Of a DNA stretch of 64,000 nucleotides, positions 26,804-36,500 are shown piece by piece. Under the pieces are notes generated by a model. That model saw nothing but the letters and a program-made list of their open reading frames with translations, did not search any database and had not been told where the DNA came from. This DNA comes from Granulicella aggregans (GTDB lineage Bacteria > Acidobacteriota > Terriglobia > Terriglobales > Acidobacteriaceae). Each line of letters begins with the position of its first letter. The stretch's first letter is position 1. Location of the stretch: the NCBI RefSeq assembly GCF_025685565.1, contig NZ_JAGSYE010000003.1, positions 372,001-436,000 on the forward strand, given 5' to 3'. The position numbers were made by a program, and so were the translations under genes.

Positions 26804-27691
26804 GGCGTCACGTTCCAATTCCTCAAGATCACGTAGGAATTTGGACGCCTCAGATTTGCCGGCGGGCATCTGCGCCAACCACGGCACTGAGCGTTTAGCC
26901 ACTGCCATCAGTTCGCGACTGTGTGCCGCGTCTAGCGTTCGGCCAGTCACCAGCCGATTCTGAAGGATCGGCGCACATAACTGTGCTTTCCGGCTGTTTG
27001 GGTCAATCAACTGTTGCAACTTGGCATAGGCAGCATAATCGGCGGGTTCTAGGATGCTACTTTTAGGTTGCGACTCAAAAGCTGCCAACTTCGGGATGCC
27101 GGAGTGAGATTGAAAGCGGGGATCTTTTTGAATCGCGCGAAACACAATACTGCGGCGATAGCTATATCTCGGAATTTCCTCTCCAACTACTTTTAGTCGC
27201 TGACCCAATGGAACACTGGAAAGCGCCCGCTCTAGCACAACATGCAGAGCTGCCATGTAACCATCGGTCATAATGGCTAGGAATTTATTCTCAGTTAAGT
27301 CTCGATAGTCACCAACGTTGACGCTGCCATAGACTAGTCGCAGTCCTGAATCCTGAGGAATCGCACCTAGAGCAGCGAGCATCGGCTTGTTGCGATCTTT
27401 AGGCCATCCCCGCAACTCTTTCATGTGAAGGTTGGTACGATTATGAGCGGCAAGAGTGCTACGCCACTTACGCATACAAGTATTCCAACTTCGATCATTT
27501 CCCATGAATCCGGCGACAACTACATGAGAATCTCCCTGTGTCATGCTCTCGTCGATATATGCAGTCAGCATCAGCGCCCAATCCGGCGGAAAGTCGTGTG
27601 GAGACTCGAAAATCCCGTCTAGGGAACAGTCTGCCTCAAGTGCTGGGTTAGCAATGTGTGTTTGTGTGGGAAATGCGGATAGGGTTGCCAT
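26801..27691 (-). CDS. DUF3800 family protein, C-terminus possibly cut by the IS
   Basis: The sequence MLTAYIDESMTQGDSHVVVAGFMGN (starting at 27571) is the DUF3800 hallmark (YxDESG...gg...), a predicted RNase H-like fold of unknown role often found on mobile DNA. Later conserved stretches include LRLVYGSVNVGDYRD and SSILEPADYAAYA. The stop codon TAG at 26801-26803 is contributed by the first three bases of the IS1182-type end, so the native C-terminus may be missing. The ATG at 27691 gives 296 residues; the internal ATG at 27571 aligns with the domain start and may be the real one. Confidence 0.7.
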   Translation of the reverse strand: MATLSAFPTQTHIANPALEADCSLDGIFESPHDFPPDWALMLTAYIDESMTQGDSHVVVAGFMGNDRSWNTCMRKWRSTLAAHNRTNLHMKELRGWPKDRNKPMLAALGAIPQDSGLRLVYGSVNVGDYRDLTENKFLAIMTDGYMAALHVVLERALSSVPLGQRLKVVGEEIPRYSYRRSIVFRAIQKDPRFQSHSGIPKLAAFESQPKSSILEPADYAAYAKLQQLIDPNSRKAQLCAPILQNRLVTGRTLDAAHSRELMAVAKRSVPWLAQMPAGKSEASKFLRDLEELERDA

Positions 27692-27711
27692 AGGCAACGG
27701 ATTATGACACA

Positions 27712-28842
27712 GTGTATGGGTTAGTCATCTCAGTTTATGCCGTCTCAACGCTCTCCTGCTCTGCGTCAAATTCCACTTGGTCCGAAACGACTCGTTATAT
27801 CGTCGGCCTTAATGGTGAGCCCCTCACCGAGTTGAATGGAAGCGGAGTGTGGCAGCTTACAAACCTATTCGCAGGCGGACGCCTACTAGCGACCTACTCG
27901 GCAAGCACGATGACGTTCGCTCTCAACGATTGGCTAGGCACAAAGCGCGTCTCGATTACGCCTGCCGGGGTCGTATACGGAACGTTTGCAAGCCTTCCGT
28001 ATGGGGACGGTTTGACTTCGACAGGGACCGATTCGTCAGCCGTTCACTTCACCGGCAAAGAACGGGATGCAGAGTCAGGATTGGATGATTTCGGGGCCAG
28101 GTATTACGGTAGCAATATGGGCCGATGGATGTCGCCTGATTGGAGTGCAAAGACAGAACCCGTACCATACGCGAATCTTGGTGATCCTCAGAGCTTGAAC
28201 CTCTACGCATACGTGAGAGGCAATCCGGTAGGCAGGGCGGATCTTGATGGCCATATCGAGGATATGGGGGATTTCTTTGACACCCTTGATAACGCGGCGT
28301 GGAACAGTGGGGCAAAGAATCTTAGTGATCAGAATGCAGCATTAGCAGCGAAGGAGTTTGCAAGGGGGCAAGCGGCTGCGCAAGCCGAGGATGAAGCCAT
28401 ATCAAGCGGCGATGAGAAAAAAGCCAAAAAAATCGTTGAGACGACTTGGGGCGACACGAGAGCAGTAAAACAATGGTACAGTCTTGCAAAGAAAGATCGC
28501 GATACGCTTTACGATCCAGCCTCCTGGAGTAGCGGAAACGTAGACCTAGATTTTATTAAGGCCCGATATAATTTCGAATTTGCAAAAGCTGCACAGAGCC
28601 TGTTTACATTTGCCGAAGATTTTATATCTACTGCCACGAGTGCCACTGGCGATCCGGAAACTGTTCTAGGAAGACTAACTAACCTAGGTATCTCGGAAGC
28701 AAAGTATGGTACGGATCTTGCTAAAGGTGGTTATAAAGCTTCATTTTCGCAGCAGGTGCGCGAAGCGGAGCAGGCTTACATAAGCGCAGCTGCGACGCAC
28801 TCATATGGAGTTGAAAAGGGATGGTGGCCAGCTGATCAGTAG
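27712..28842 (+). CDS. RHS-repeat C-terminal tip with unrecognised toxin-like domain
   Basis: The first 175 residues are the end of an RHS/YD-repeat shell: RYIVGLNGEPLTELNG, LNDWLGTKRVSITPAG and the RHS-associated core HFTGKERDAESGLDDFGARYY...GRWMSPDW...NLYAYVRGNPVGRADLDGH. In RHS proteins this core is where the shell closes and a variable C-terminal effector begins. The remaining 200 residues (from about HIEDMGDFFDTL) are helical, with many Ala/Lys/Glu, and match no toxin family I know. The N-terminal shell, secretion signal and most repeats are absent, so this is an orphan tip as used for toxin exchange, or a pseudogene. A candidate immunity gene follows 47 bases downstream. Confidence 0.75.
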   Translation: MYGLVISVYAVSTLSCSASNSTWSETTRYIVGLNGEPLTELNGSGVWQLTNLFAGGRLLATYSASTMTFALNDWLGTKRVSITPAGVVYGTFASLPYGDGLTSTGTDSSAVHFTGKERDAESGLDDFGARYYGSNMGRWMSPDWSAKTEPVPYANLGDPQSLNLYAYVRGNPVGRADLDGHIEDMGDFFDTLDNAAWNSGAKNLSDQNAALAAKEFARGQAAAQAEDEAISSGDEKKAKKIVETTWGDTRAVKQWYSLAKKDRDTLYDPASWSSGNVDLDFIKARYNFEFAKAAQSLFTFAEDFISTATSATGDPETVLGRLTNLGISEAKYGTDLAKGGYKASFSQQVREAEQAYISAAATHSYGVEKGWWPADQ

Positions 28843-28889
28843 TTATACTGGTAAAAGTGTGTCAATAAAAATCTCACTGGAGATATCGT

Positions 28890-29411
28890 GTGAAACCTTC
28901 TTCTAAGATTGTCGCGACAGCAGTTGTTGCCAGTTTTATTCTGGCTCTCGTCGGCCTCTTTCATTCGCAGGCCAAGGCGGTGATGTGGCATCTCGTTCAC
29001 GGTAGAGATGTAACTTGGGATAACCATGTCGTCACGTTACCAATCTGGTGGACGCCTTCGGTCGGTTCGAGTGGAGGTAGCTTGAAGCTGACTCGCGCGA
29101 CTCTGTTTGGCGCGGACGTAGAATTGAATGTGACCAAGAAAGGATCAGCCGCCTTGCTAGAGTCTTCGGATGCTGCGCTACATTGGCAGGAAGAAAGCCT
29201 TCCCAAGATGGCATCTGGCGCTAGGTCAGAAGCATTTAAGGCGTATACAGTCGTTACTGCCGGCGGAGAAGTATTTTGTGTGGGATCTGCGGCGGATGAC
29301 GTTTCCGTTAGCTTTGTTTGCCGTGTAACGGGGACAGACTGGGATGTTCGATTTCTGGGAGATGAGACCGCTGCTTCGGACGCCAGAGCCATTGTGGGTA
29401 GCCTACGTTAA
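28890..29411 (+). CDS. Small exported protein downstream of the RHS tip (immunity candidate)
   Basis: The 173-residue protein starts at a GTG with GGAG five bases upstream and has an N-terminal hydrophobic helix (about 8-27, VATAVVASFILALVGLFHSQ) acting as signal peptide or anchor. The mature part has MWHLVHGRDVTWDNHVVTLPIWW and mixed strands, with a Cys pair (EVFCVG, VSFVCRV). I do not recognise a family. Genes immediately behind RHS tips usually encode the cognate immunity protein, and an envelope location would suit a toxin acting at or entering through the envelope. Both points are inference. Confidence 0.6.
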   Translation: MKPSSKIVATAVVASFILALVGLFHSQAKAVMWHLVHGRDVTWDNHVVTLPIWWTPSVGSSGGSLKLTRATLFGADVELNVTKKGSAALLESSDAALHWQEESLPKMASGARSEAFKAYTVVTAGGEVFCVGSAADDVSVSFVCRVTGTDWDVRFLGDETAASDARAIVGSLR

Positions 29412-29799
29412 CAGACGCATTGTTGATTTAACTCAAAGAGCGGAATTTGCAAAGTTAGGTGCCTCATCTCTGTCTCGAAACGGAGGAAGCGAAGGGTAGA
29501 TTCCAGCTCAAGATGAATAACATCGTCCTTGACGAAGCTGTTCATTTCCCAAACCGCGAGCTTCGGGCGTATTTGTGGCAGGGACAATTGCACCAGTCGC
29601 AGACTCCGCGCCCGGGCTGCTCGCACTAAAGGCCGTTGGCTGAAGCTTACCAAATTCACGGCCGAAGTCTCCCCAAGTTTCTAGCCAGCCTTTGACCCGA
29701 CTATGTGAACAGCAGGGCGCGGACATCCGCGCCCTGTCGGGTCGTGAAGCCAATACTCAACATAGTCCGACTGTGAACATAGAGCTTCCTATGTTGTGC
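29412..29799. other. Noncoding region with hairpins between RHS locus and conjugative element
   Basis: No gene is convincing in this 388-base stretch. It contains two strong palindromes, listed separately (29713-29736 and 29783-29814). AACATAG occurs at 29759-29765 and again just before the second hairpin. It may be one end of, or a scar within, the conjugative element. Confidence 0.4.
29713..29736. repeat. Perfect GC-rich palindrome
   Basis: CAGGGCGCGGA is followed after two bases by its exact complement TCCGCGCCCTG: an 11-bp stem with a very short loop. There is no T tract on either side, so a standard terminator is unlikely; a protein-binding palindrome or recombination remnant is possible. 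Confidence 0.6.
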
Positions 29800-29814
29800 T
29801 TAACATAGGAAGCT
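29783..29814. repeat. Perfect 13-bp inverted repeat at the ardC breakpoint
   Basis: AGCTTCCTATGTT (29783-29795) and AACATAGGAAGCT (29802-29814) are exact complements around a 6-base loop. On the minus strand the right arm replaces the ArdC coding sequence right after HNYSF and supplies its TAA stop. This placement suggests the end of a small mobile element or an excision scar. Confidence 0.65.
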
Positions 29815-30015
29815 GTAATTGTGGAACCTGCCCATAGCCAGGAGGTAGGCGGTTAGACCTTCACTGTGTCCCTCTTCCAACTGGTCGATAAGGGCTTTGA
29901 CATTGGCGGCGATGACCTCTTTGGAGGTTTGCGGTTGCTTTGTCTGCTGCTGTTGGAGGTTCTGGATAAAGGGGCTGACGGTGGGTGCGGTGGTGGCGAC
30001 GATGGCGGTGTTCAT
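29800..30015 (-). pseudogene. N-terminal fragment of an ArdC-like antirestriction protein
   Basis: After a Gln/Thr-rich leader the 71-residue frame reads VKALIDQLEEGHSEGLTAYLLAMGRFHNYSF, the start of the N-terminal ArdC/SSNP domain (LE.G.SE.L..YL.AM.RFH.YS). ArdC proteins bind single-stranded DNA and protect entering conjugative DNA from restriction; the full protein adds a zinc metallopeptidase domain. Everything after the first conserved block is missing, cut at the 13-bp inverted repeat. ArdC genes are regular cargo of conjugative elements, which supports placing the element's left part here. Confidence 0.6.
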
Positions 30016-30737
30016 GGGTGGTTCCTCCGTTTTTGAGTGGCTGTGCTGTGTTTGCTCACAAACACGCCTTGGCCATGGCCCACGCCATCGAGGGCGGCAA
30101 GTGCAGGGTGTGGGAAAAGTGGCCGTCAGGCCAGCCGGAGGCCGGAGGAAGCGAATACCTGGAGCTGCACGGAGCTTTTTCCATCGCCTTGCGCGCGCCA
30201 GGAGCGGCGCTCCTCAGAAAGGCTTGGTTTCCTTGCCGGGCGCGGAGCGCCGGGGATCGCGTTCGCCGTTGTTTTTTTCGGAGGGGAGTTGCGGGGAGGG
30301 CTGACCTCCCTGCTGAGGAGGGTGGCGGAGGACCGAAGGGCCGGAGGCAGGGAGGCGATCCTCCCTCTTAAAAAACGAGGTCAGAAATCTCTTCCGTGAA
30401 AAGAAGAAAGGAATGAAGTGGTGCGGAGCCTGATGCTCAAGGCAAGGCAAAATTGCAGGAGGACTTGAGTGTCGCTATGATGAATCATACCCGTTGGCAG
30501 CGCCTAGTTGAGGGGTTGTCGGCCCAGAAGCCGCTTCGAGCCTCGCTCTTGGCGGTTTCTGTTTTTTAGGATCAGATTGAATAGTTAAGCGAACTTACGT
30601 GTACGTCGATAGCTTCACGAGCGAAACGCGGCAACATCAGCATCACAACACAGCAGGCGATCGCTCGAAGCATTTTCATCGTGAGCAGTGATATCACTCG
30701 GAACATACTTCGGGCCTGTGACGCCGCAGGCGAAGCT
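30016..30737. other. Noncoding, G-rich region upstream of the ardC fragment
   Basis: No gene with domain support is visible in these 722 bases. Several overlapping frames on the plus strand (29897-30450) are Arg/Gly-rich and look like random translation of GC-rich DNA. Runs such as GGAGGGGAGTTGCGGGGAGGG and the purine-rich stretch near 30385-30420 stand out. It must include the promoter of the ardC fragment and the end of the M20 peptidase transcript. Confidence 0.35.
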
Positions 30738-32225
30738 CTAGTTCATCGCCATCAATGCCGCCATCGTCTCCGCCCCATCCCAAAGATTCTGCATCCGCAG
30801 ATTCTCATTCGCCGCATGTTGATTGTCGTCGTGGTTGGCGATCGGCACCATGATCATCTTCGTCTCCGCCGCCCGCTCCATCGCGTCCAGCGGCACGGTC
30901 CCGCCCATCGTCGGCAGCAGCACCACCCTGCCCCGCGCGCTCTTTACGGCCGCAATCACCTCCGCCGCCACGGGAAGGTCCATCGGCGTGCGCGATGCCT
31001 CCTCCACCCCATCCAGCTTCACCTGCGCCACCTTCGCATGACCCAGCAGCTCCTCGCGCGTCGGCTCCGCATACGTCACAAAATAGCCCTGCGACTTCAC
31101 GTAATCCACCACCCGCTGCTGCTCCACCTTGCCTTCGGTCCCCACTACCAGCCGCATGTCCAGGTTCACCGTCGCGGACACCGGAATCGCATTCGGCGAC
31201 CGCGCCCCGGTCTGCCCCGACGAGATCCCGTTGATGTTCAGCGAAGGCTCGTTCAGCAGCTCCAGCAGATGCCGCCCGCCGCCGTCCATGTGCCCCAGCG
31301 CGAACTCCCTGCGCAGCATCTCGTCGTTTACCGGAGCGTCTGCCAGCGCCTTCTTCTCCACCGGCCCCAGCGGCTGAATGCCGTCGTAGAAATGCGGAAT
31401 CAGCACCCGTCCATTCGCATCCTTCATCCCCGCCAGCAGCTCCACCAGCATCATCGCCGGGTTCGGTGCCCAGTTGCCATAGAGCCCGCTGTGCAGCGCA
31501 TGGTTCGGCCCATAGACCGTGATCTGCACATGCGCGTCCCCACGCGCGCCAAACGCCAGCGACTGCGCCCGCGTCTGGTCCACCGGCCCATCGCAGACCA
31601 GCCAGATGTCGCCCCGAATCAGCTCGCGGTTGGCCATTAAAATCTGCTCCAGGTGCGCCGACCCGGCCTCCTCCTCACCCTCCCAGATAAACCGCACATT
31701 CGCCGACAGCTTCACCCCCGCAGCCTGCAACGCCCGCAGCGCGGTCAGCTGCGCGAAGATTGCCGCTTTGTCATCCCCCGCCCCGCGCGCATACACCCGC
31801 TCTTCTCCATCCAACATCTTCATCACCGGCGTAAACGGCTTGCCCGACTCCCACTCCGAAGGCGTCACCGGCTGCCCGTCATAGTGCGCATAAAACACGA
31901 TCGTCCGCGTCGCCCCCGGAATCTTCAACTCGCCCCATACCACCGGTGGAACCCCCGCCAGCCCCGCAGCGGTCAGCAGCTTCGTCTCCGCTCCAACACT
32001 CCGCAACTGCGCCTCCAGATACTCCGCATTCTGCCGCAGCCCCGCCGGATCCAGCGCCACATTCGGCATCGATAGGAACGCCTCATACTGCTTCGTCAGC
32101 TCCGCATGACGCGGCGCGGTATAAGCCTTGGCGGCGGCAGCAGCCTCGGCGGTTTGGGCAAAACCAGCAGCAGCCGACGACGTGGCAACCACAAGGGCAA
32201 GTAAAGAGTTTCTTGCATTGGACAT
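30738..32225 (-). CDS. Secreted M20 family metallopeptidase
   Basis: The 495-residue protein has a Sec signal peptide (about 1-23, ending GFAQT) and an M20/M25/M40 co-catalytic zinc peptidase fold. Visible metal-site motifs are VFYAHYDGQPV (first His and catalytic Asp), YARGAGDDKAAI (bridging Asp), WEGEEEAGS (catalytic Glu and metal Glu) and DGPVDQ (metal Asp). A dimerisation domain with GPNHALHSGLYGNWAPNP sits in the middle and IANHDDNQHAANENLRM gives the last metal His. Such enzymes are exopeptidases or dipeptidases. It lies on the same strand as the conjugation genes but has no obvious link to transfer; it may be cargo or host DNA. Confidence 0.9.
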   Translation of the reverse strand: MSNARNSLLALVVATSSAAAGFAQTAEAAAAAKAYTAPRHAELTKQYEAFLSMPNVALDPAGLRQNAEYLEAQLRSVGAETKLLTAAGLAGVPPVVWGELKIPGATRTIVFYAHYDGQPVTPSEWESGKPFTPVMKMLDGEERVYARGAGDDKAAIFAQLTALRALQAAGVKLSANVRFIWEGEEEAGSAHLEQILMANRELIRGDIWLVCDGPVDQTRAQSLAFGARGDAHVQITVYGPNHALHSGLYGNWAPNPAMMLVELLAGMKDANGRVLIPHFYDGIQPLGPVEKKALADAPVNDEMLRREFALGHMDGGGRHLLELLNEPSLNINGISSGQTGARSPNAIPVSATVNLDMRLVVGTEGKVEQQRVVDYVKSQGYFVTYAEPTREELLGHAKVAQVKLDGVEEASRTPMDLPVAAEVIAAVKSARGRVVLLPTMGGTVPLDAMERAAETKMIMVPIANHDDNQHAANENLRMQNLWDGAETMAALMAMN

Positions 32226-32842
32226 GCAAAAACCCTAGCACGGCTTTCAATGATGTTGAAACGGTCCTGCTTTGAAGGGTACGAGCTTCAGCTCGTACAT
32301 TCAGTAGTCCGCTGACAGGGGGCTAATCCCTATCGACATTGCAGTCGTGCATGACCATTGCGTAAAGGGGCGACCGATCGCGTCCTTGTCCATCGAACTG
32401 AACGCCGATTCAAAGCCGCATTCGAGACAACAGAGCGCATCGCGAGTGTCGGAGAGCTTCTTGCGGACAACGTCCTGGGGCAGCTTGTCGTCTTCAATAA
32501 ACATGCGGCGATTGTAGTGCAATCGGAAGTTCCCCGACACCGTCGGGTGGGCAACTTGACGTCTGTAACGAACGTGAGGTGAATGTAGACCGCAACCCTG
32601 AAATTGGCCCAGCTTGTGGTGTACGACGCTGCCAAGGTTCCGTTTCCATTTTGTGCTGCCCTCGTAGGTTTTCACTTGCGCCTTCGTTACGCCAAGGTGC
32701 ATCATACTGATAACGGCATATAAGTGCAGCGGCGAAAGCCGTGGTGCCGGTCACCCGCCAGCAATGGTCTCCACGAGTGTAGGGATAATCAAGAGGCGCA
32801 TGGCAGTTTGAGACGGTCCCCTTCATCGGGGGCCGTTTCTGT
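32226..32842. other. Region without a convincing gene
   Basis: A minus-strand frame at 32301-32705 and plus-strand frames in the same place show no recognisable domain; I cannot support any of them. A hairpin terminator is present at 32813-32841. The segment separates the M20 gene from the conjugation block and may mark a boundary between them. Confidence 0.35.
32813..32841 (+). terminator. Hairpin with T-rich tail
   Basis: ACGGTCCCC (32813-32821) pairs with GGGGGCCGT (32828-32836), with one G-T pair, around the loop TTCATC. TTTCTGTTT follows on the plus strand. It reads as an intrinsic terminator in the plus direction, although no plus-strand gene ends here; the minus-strand gene at 32843 ends just beside it and could use the stem. 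Confidence 0.45.
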
Positions 32843-33475
32843 TTATGTTCGGATCATCAACCCGTGTCTGGTATTGTGCAGGATGATCCAGAACCGAACG
32901 GGTTTGCCGTCCGGGCGGGTCGAACCGTATCCCGGATCGCGGACGAAGGCCGTCTCGACGATCATTTCGAGCCGTCCCTTCGCTGGCTTCCGCACCTTGA
33001 AGAAGATGTCGTACTCGACCGTATCGCCGTTTTCAGCGACCAGTTCGACGGAAAAGTAGTTGCCCCGGCTTTTATTGTGCCGCGGCTTCCGGGCCGGCAT
33101 TCCCTGGATGATCTCGGGCAGCCACTTGGACATTTCATAGCGCCGAAAGTCGAATATCCGGGCCTCGTAGTCATCGGGGTAGATCAACAGCGGATCGAAC
33201 GTTTCACCGTCTCGCGGCCCGCGCGAAAAGCAGTGAAGCGTGAATCGCACTTCCACATCGAAGACTTCGGCTGCATGGGCGCCCTCAGCGGGGCGGGTGA
33301 AGCGGAAGATGCGAGGATGAAGGTGAGACAGGTCGTAGACCCGTCCGCCGTAATTGAAGTCCTTCCACTGCACAGGCTTTAGTTCCTCTGATTTTGCGGG
33401 TTCCCGGAAGCCGCAAACGGCGGCATTTCGGGATTCTGGGAACCAAGGCGACGCGGGGCTGACACAGCCCGACAC
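32843..33475 (-). CDS. Conserved hypothetical protein of the conjugative element
   Basis: The 210-residue product has no signal peptide or membrane segment. The core reads FNYGGRVYDLSHLHPRIFRF, EVRFTLHCFSRGP, FDFRRYEMSKWLPEIIQGM and YFSVELVAENGDTVEYDIFFKV, with conserved-looking aromatic, His and Cys residues. I recall similar small proteins on proteobacterial plasmids and islands but cannot give a function. It is read in the same direction as the relaxase, 59 bases downstream of it. The first 30 residues (GTG start) look less conserved, so the true start may be near SEELKPVQW. Confidence 0.6.
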   Translation of the reverse strand: MSGCVSPASPWFPESRNAAVCGFREPAKSEELKPVQWKDFNYGGRVYDLSHLHPRIFRFTRPAEGAHAAEVFDVEVRFTLHCFSRGPRDGETFDPLLIYPDDYEARIFDFRRYEMSKWLPEIIQGMPARKPRHNKSRGNYFSVELVAENGDTVEYDIFFKVRKPAKGRLEMIVETAFVRDPGYGSTRPDGKPVRFWIILHNTRHGLMIRT

Positions 33476-33534
33476 AACTGCTCGTACTCACCGACACCCA
33501 TCATAAAGCGACTCTTATCATCGGGCGCATACGG

Positions 33535-36500
33535 TTACAGACCGATCCCCTGGTCGTTGCCCTGATCGCTGCTACTGGGCTGCACGTTGAGGCTGTCTGG
33601 TACCGCATGGGATGGCTCGTGTCCTGCGTGCTCAAGGGCATTCTCTCGGGTAATTGGCTGGGCTTCGCGGTCGTAGAAATTGCTCTGTGGGTCAATATGC
33701 AACCAGCCTCCTGTCTGATCGTGCTTGTAGCTTTCGATGTCGCCTGTCTCCCGCTTCCATTCGTACCCTTCCGTTTCCTTGGGCAAAGCTGCTTCGATGG
33801 GCGCATAGTGCCGAGCATCAACTTCGGCTTCGTGATGGATGATCTCGGGGAGCGAAACCATCGCCTCGGTAGATGGTTCACGGCGTAGGTCATCCTGCGG
33901 GTGCTCTCTGCTGTTGGTCATCGGTGGCTCCTGAACGTGCTGGTTGGCGGTCGGTTCGACCGGCGCTCTTTGAAGCTCTATCGCTGAGGTCTTGGTCACG
34001 TCGGTACTAAGGCGTTCGCCAAGAGTTCCGGCGTCGTTGGTATAAATCCGCGCGTCCTGTGACGCGCGGGAAACGGAGACATAAGCAAAGCGTGTGTTGA
34101 TGAGTTCCGGGTGAACAGTCGTATCCATGTTCACCAATACCCGGTCTGTGGTGAGTCCCTGTGAACTGTGCGAGGTCACGGTGTAGCCGTGGTCGAAGTG
34201 CCGCATCTTGGCGGAATCGAAGCTGACGGTGCGCTCTTTCTCGCCGTCCATCTTCACGTCGATCTGCTTGCCGTCGATACGGTCGATGGTTCCGAGGTCA
34301 CGGTTGGAGACTCCCAACTCGCGATTCGTAGACGTGAACTGGATGCGGTCGCCCTGGGCAAAGTCCCGGCTGATCTCGCGGTACGCCGTAATGCCACTCA
34401 AGCGTTCCGGGTCGTAGGTGACTTGCTTCCCGTCCTCCGTGGCGACGGTGATCCGATTGGCTGCGGCATCAATGGAAGCGACGGTCGCATAGGTGCGCGG
34501 CTCGATCCCATGCTCCTTGCTGCCCCGCGAATAGAACAAAATGTCGCCCTGTTGGTAGTTTGCCACCCATTCTCTATCGACACTGGTAAGCTCCGATCGC
34601 TGCGTCAACACGTCCATACGGTGGTCGTCTTTCGCGACAATACCGGAGCCTTTCAACTCATTCCGAATGGCATCGTTGATGTCGCGGCGACTGGCGTTAT
34701 CCGGCGATACGACAAGCGTGTTCTCCGGCTTGGCTGCATAGTCCTTGGCGATGGCCTCGATACGCTGGGCATTGTCGGGGATCTCGGTCACGCGCCCTTG
34801 CTGCTGCAATAATCCAACGCCCGTCGCCGTTTCGTTCTTGGCAAAGTGTTCGACGACGCGAAGCAACTCCGGGTCCTTCTGGCGCATGATCTGGTCAAGC
34901 TGCGAGGTCTGCATCCCGGCCTGTTGCATCTGCTCGAACGGCTTGCCAGCGTCTACGCCCTGATGCTGGCGGGTGTCTCCCACGAGCAAAACCCTGTCCT
35001 GCGGCTTTATCTTTTCCATGAAGCTCTGCATCTGCCGGGTGCTGGCGAGGCTGGATTCATCGACCATATAAAGGTGTCTGCGGTCGGGGTCGCCCTTCGT
35101 CTGCTCCTCGCCGCCGCGAGCAAGGAAACCTTGCAAGGTGTCCGCCGAAATCCCGGCGTCTCGTAGCTGGGCTGTGGCTCGACTGGTCGGTGCAAAGCCT
35201 TCGACCGCATAACCGTTCCGCTCCGCGCCTTCACGGATGGCGGACAGCGTACTGGTCTTACCTGAGCCCGCGAGTCCCTGCAAACCGTGGACGCGGTCAT
35301 GGGACGACAGCACCTCCTCAATGGCTCTCCGCTGCGCCGGGTTGAGAAGTTCGCTGGTGTCGGCGTGGGCCGCAGCCCGCTCCTGGGGCAGCACCGGCTC
35401 GACGGCATTCTGGCCGCGTTTCATGTGTCCGACCGTTGCAAGTTCTGCCGCGATGGTTTCGCGTGTGGTGAACTGCCGACCTGTCTCATGCTTCTCGCCG
35501 TTCACCGTTTGGAATTCACCGCTGCCGTGCCTTTGATCGAAGTTCGACCGCACCTGGTCATAGGTAAGGTCGCCCATGCCGCGCCGCAAGGCGTCGCGCA
35601 TGATGTCCCGTTCGTCGGTGACGGCCTCCCGCTCGAAGCTACGATCCTTGGCAAAGCTGACAGCTTCCTGCGCCCTTTGGGGCGCATCCGGTACCCGGTT
35701 CTGTGCCAGCCCCTCCGCCCTTTCTCTAGCTGCTGCGACCACATGATCCGCCTGGTTGCCAAACTCGGCCGCAATCTGGCGATGAGCGGCGATCACCTCG
35801 GACGGAGTGTGAATCTCTTTCCGGTCGCGGGTGTTGTGAGCCGCAATCTCCGCTGCCTCCGGCCCGCTGAAGCCGCTCCGTGCGATGGCCTCCTCGATCT
35901 GCTGTCGGCGTGGGCTGGAGGCTTCAAGATACTCGGCGGTGTAGCCCTTCACGTCGGGAGCGCCGCTCTTGCCAGCCTCGATCTCGTAACCGAGATTGCG
36001 GAGCCGGTAGGTAAACTCCGACTGGTAGACGGCGGTCGCAAACTGCTGACTATCGAAGTAAGCTTGCGGCTGAAGTGCGCGAGTCGAACCGTCGGGCCGC
36101 TCGGTCATATTGAAGATGACGGCGTGGGTATGGAGCTGGGGTGCGGCGTAGCCATCAACCGGGCGGGCGGTGTCATGCTCGAACTTGGCAACGATGAATT
36201 TGCCGGTGGTTTCGGCGGGATTATTGCCACCGATCCGGGCTTGGGTGTACCGCTCTAACTCGGTGAGCGCGATAGTCACCGCTTGCCGGTGGGCTTCGCG
36301 GACACGATCATCGCCTCCCACCAAAGCGGTCAGCGAAACGGACTTGGGGGCGGAGAACGTCGCGTCCCACCCGGCCCGATGCTCTACCGGTTTGACGGTG
36401 GTTCCGTCGGCTGTGGTGTACTCCTGGCCCTTGCGATGTTGGACCAACTGCTCGGCAGTATGGGGATTTTGACCCTCACTCAAACGCGCGAAGTGCTGCG

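Noticed and set aside
29713-29736. Rho-independent terminator
   Set aside because: The stem is strong but there is no T tract on either side and no gene ends next to it in the right direction, so it is listed only as a palindrome.
29897-30450. Plus- and minus-strand short genes in the G-rich region
   Set aside because: Overlapping Arg/Gly/Pro-rich frames in all directions with no family resemblance.
30681-31640. Plus-strand frame of 319 codons
   Set aside because: Antisense to the M20 peptidase; extremely His/Arg-rich product typical of a complement of GC-rich coding DNA.
32301-32705. Possible 134-residue minus-strand gene
   Set aside because: No domain, weak start and several competing frames on both strands; coding status could not be supported.
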